From positions 1 to 21,306 of IMG/VR virus record IMGVR_UViG_3300047468_000076: a stretch of 21,306 nt of DNA. One strand, 5' to 3'. The first letter of the stretch is position 1; the number at the start of each line of letters is the position of its first letter. The position numbers were made by a program, and so were the translations under genes. This document shows positions 20,345 through 21,306 of the stretch, piece by piece. This DNA is from a virus. Under the pieces are notes generated by a model that was not told the DNA's origin, did no database searches, and saw only the letters and a program-made list of their open reading frames with translations.

Positions 20345-21121
20345 TTAGCGCTCAGTGGAAACAACGTCGCCGGCGAAGCTCACAGGCTCAGCGCCGCTGT
20401 TGCGAAGCTCTGCAACAGCAGATTTCACGCGCCGCCGCACTTGCTCGCGTGGCTGGCCAGGTGCGACGCGCTCGCGAATCGCTTCGAGCGTCACGCTCGG
20501 CGCCGCCGCCAGACAGAGTTGCACCCATTGCGCGAGCGGCCGGTTGCCGATCGTGTGTCGCTTCGCCTCCGACACGCCGACCATCCCGAGCGCCATCACG
20601 TCGAGCATGACTTCGTTGGCCCACAGCGTGACGGTAGAGCCGGTTGCCGATGCGCCGAGCAGCACACCGCCTACCGTCGTGCGCTCGCGACCCTCGCGAA
20701 ACCACACCACCGTTGCGCTCAGATCGAGCAAGAGACGCCACAAGTCTTCGAGGTGCAGCAGCCCGCATTTGCGACCCAAACGCCGGTTTATAGTGGCGAG
20801 AGTGACCGTCAACCGCGCGCCGGGCCCGCTGTCGCTCAGGTGCTCAAGCGCGACCATCAGTACATCGGCATGTGCTTGAGTGAGCTCGCAGCCGTGCAGC
20901 TGGTAGACGCGTTGGGCGCCTTCCACATCGACCGCTCGCTTGCGAGTGCGAGCCTTGCCGACGTGCGAAGCTGTGAAGACGTTTGCGCGGACGAGCTCTA
21001 GCGGCATCTGGAGGGTACCCGATCGGCATCGTGGCACGCGTTCGAGCGGCGCGCGAGTACGTGAAAGTGCGCTCTCGGCAAGAGCCTTGAGCTTGTCGGC
21101 CGCATCTGCTTTACTCGCCAT
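20345..21121 (-). CDS. TrfA-like plasmid replication initiator
   Basis: The 258-aa protein starts at ATG 21121 (alternative GTG 21124) after AGGGA. The middle matches the TrfA family as I know it: PLELVRANVFTASHVGK, then a short beta segment RVYQLHGCELTQAHADVLMV, ALEHLSD, and LTVTLATINRRLGRKCGLLH followed by LEDLWRLLLDLSATVVWF. In TrfA the equivalent is 'R..LF......' then 'Y.GEQL.Q.DLDV...LLHLA' and the winged-helix 'LL..LGR....-.L...L..L'. The C-terminal half has a winged-helix look. It would bind the three iterons and recruit the host replisome. Its gene points toward the iterons, which lie beyond its stop. Confidence 0.75.
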   Translation of the reverse strand: MASKADAADKLKALAESALSRTRAPLERVPRCRSGTLQMPLELVRANVFTASHVGKARTRKRAVDVEGAQRVYQLHGCELTQAHADVLMVALEHLSDSGPGARLTVTLATINRRLGRKCGLLHLEDLWRLLLDLSATVVWFREGRERTTVGGVLLGASATGSTVTLWANEVMLDVMALGMVGVSEAKRHTIGNRPLAQWVQLCLAAAPSVTLEAIRERVAPGQPREQVRRRVKSAVAELRNSGAEPVSFAGDVVSTER

Positions 21122-21306
21122 CACGAATCCCTGTGCGGGGCTCTAACCCGCCGATTCAGGACGCCGCGCTGCTGATAACAGTGCGGTGTCGCCCTATGGC
21201 CTCGGAGCCATGTACGCCAGAGTAGAGCCCGGCAGACACTGCAACGCAAAGAAAATCGGCAATGTGCGGACGATTGCCTACCGCTTGCGAGCTGCTTTGC
21301 GGGCTT
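21122..21306. other. Upstream region of rep to window end
   Basis: No gene is visible. The stretch contains GGCTCTAA (21139) and TAGAGCCC (21224), diverged members of the CTAG box family. It also contains the inverted repeats ATGGC-N6-GCCAT (21196-21211) and GGCAAT-N9-ATTGCC (21258-21278). These could be operators controlling rep. Confidence 0.4.

Noticed and set aside
20270-21001. A 243-codon + strand frame opposite rep
   Set aside because: It is antisense to the TrfA-like gene, which has a recognisable family pattern.

Overview
This GC-rich window looks like part of a phage-plasmid: a temperate phage genome with a contractile (Mu/P2-type) tail that is maintained as a plasmid. The evidence is the co-occurrence, within 21 kb, of a baseplate and tail-fibre module (1-14388), a ParA plus ribbon-helix-helix partition cassette (15536-16668), and a TrfA-like replication initiator (20345-21121) beside three 18-bp iterons and a perfect DnaA box (20179-20277). 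No integrase, terminase, capsid or lysis gene lies in the window. The host cannot be fixed from sequence alone. Proteobacteria in the broad sense or Myxococcota fit the TrfA-like initiator, the DnaA box, the high GC and the Uma2-type nuclease, but this is inference.

Region 1 (1-14388, all on +) is a tightly packed late operon. It runs baseplate hub (partial), a 55-aa acidic peptide, Gp138_N-type spike (Mu gp45-like), gp25/W-like wedge (Mu gp46-like), baseplate J (Mu gp47-like) and a P2 gpI/DUF2612-like protein. Then come an 1843-aa tail fibre, a putative glycosyltransferase, a small beta-rich structural protein, two collagen-like proteins, a further structural protein and a 599-aa collagen/glycine-rich fibre. 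Many genes overlap by ATGA or GTGA, which implies translational coupling. The fibre contains 201-bp tandem repeats and nine DHxH motifs, so adsorption machinery fills about 10 kb. A GGCTCTAG stem-loop closes the block.

Region 2 (14389-16806) carries a small + strand orphan and a - strand block: ParA, an RHH partner overlapping it by ATGA, a stem-loop, an HTH protein and a 93-aa orphan. Region 3 (16807-19845) is accessory DNA: a 98-aa conserved-looking phage protein, a GIY-YIG (MUG113/T5orf172-like) protein with five tandem zinc ribbons, a Uma2-family nuclease, a 60-aa RHH-like protein and a scrambled gene. In the scrambled gene a 143-bp piece encoding its own N-terminus sits inverted inside it. 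Region 4 (19846-21306) is the replication origin and initiator.

Two dispersed non-coding motif families tie the regions together. The first is arrays of 8-bp units (GCACCGGT / GCATCGAT type) at 1387, 15418, 16731 and 17302. Their regular 8-bp phase and their position at parA and other promoters make them candidate binding sites (centromere and operators) for the RHH protein. The second is a GGCTCTAG box family, including a 16-bp identical copy at 14428 and 16686 and a cluster at 19931-19979 next to the origin. These two networks are the most interesting undescribed content.
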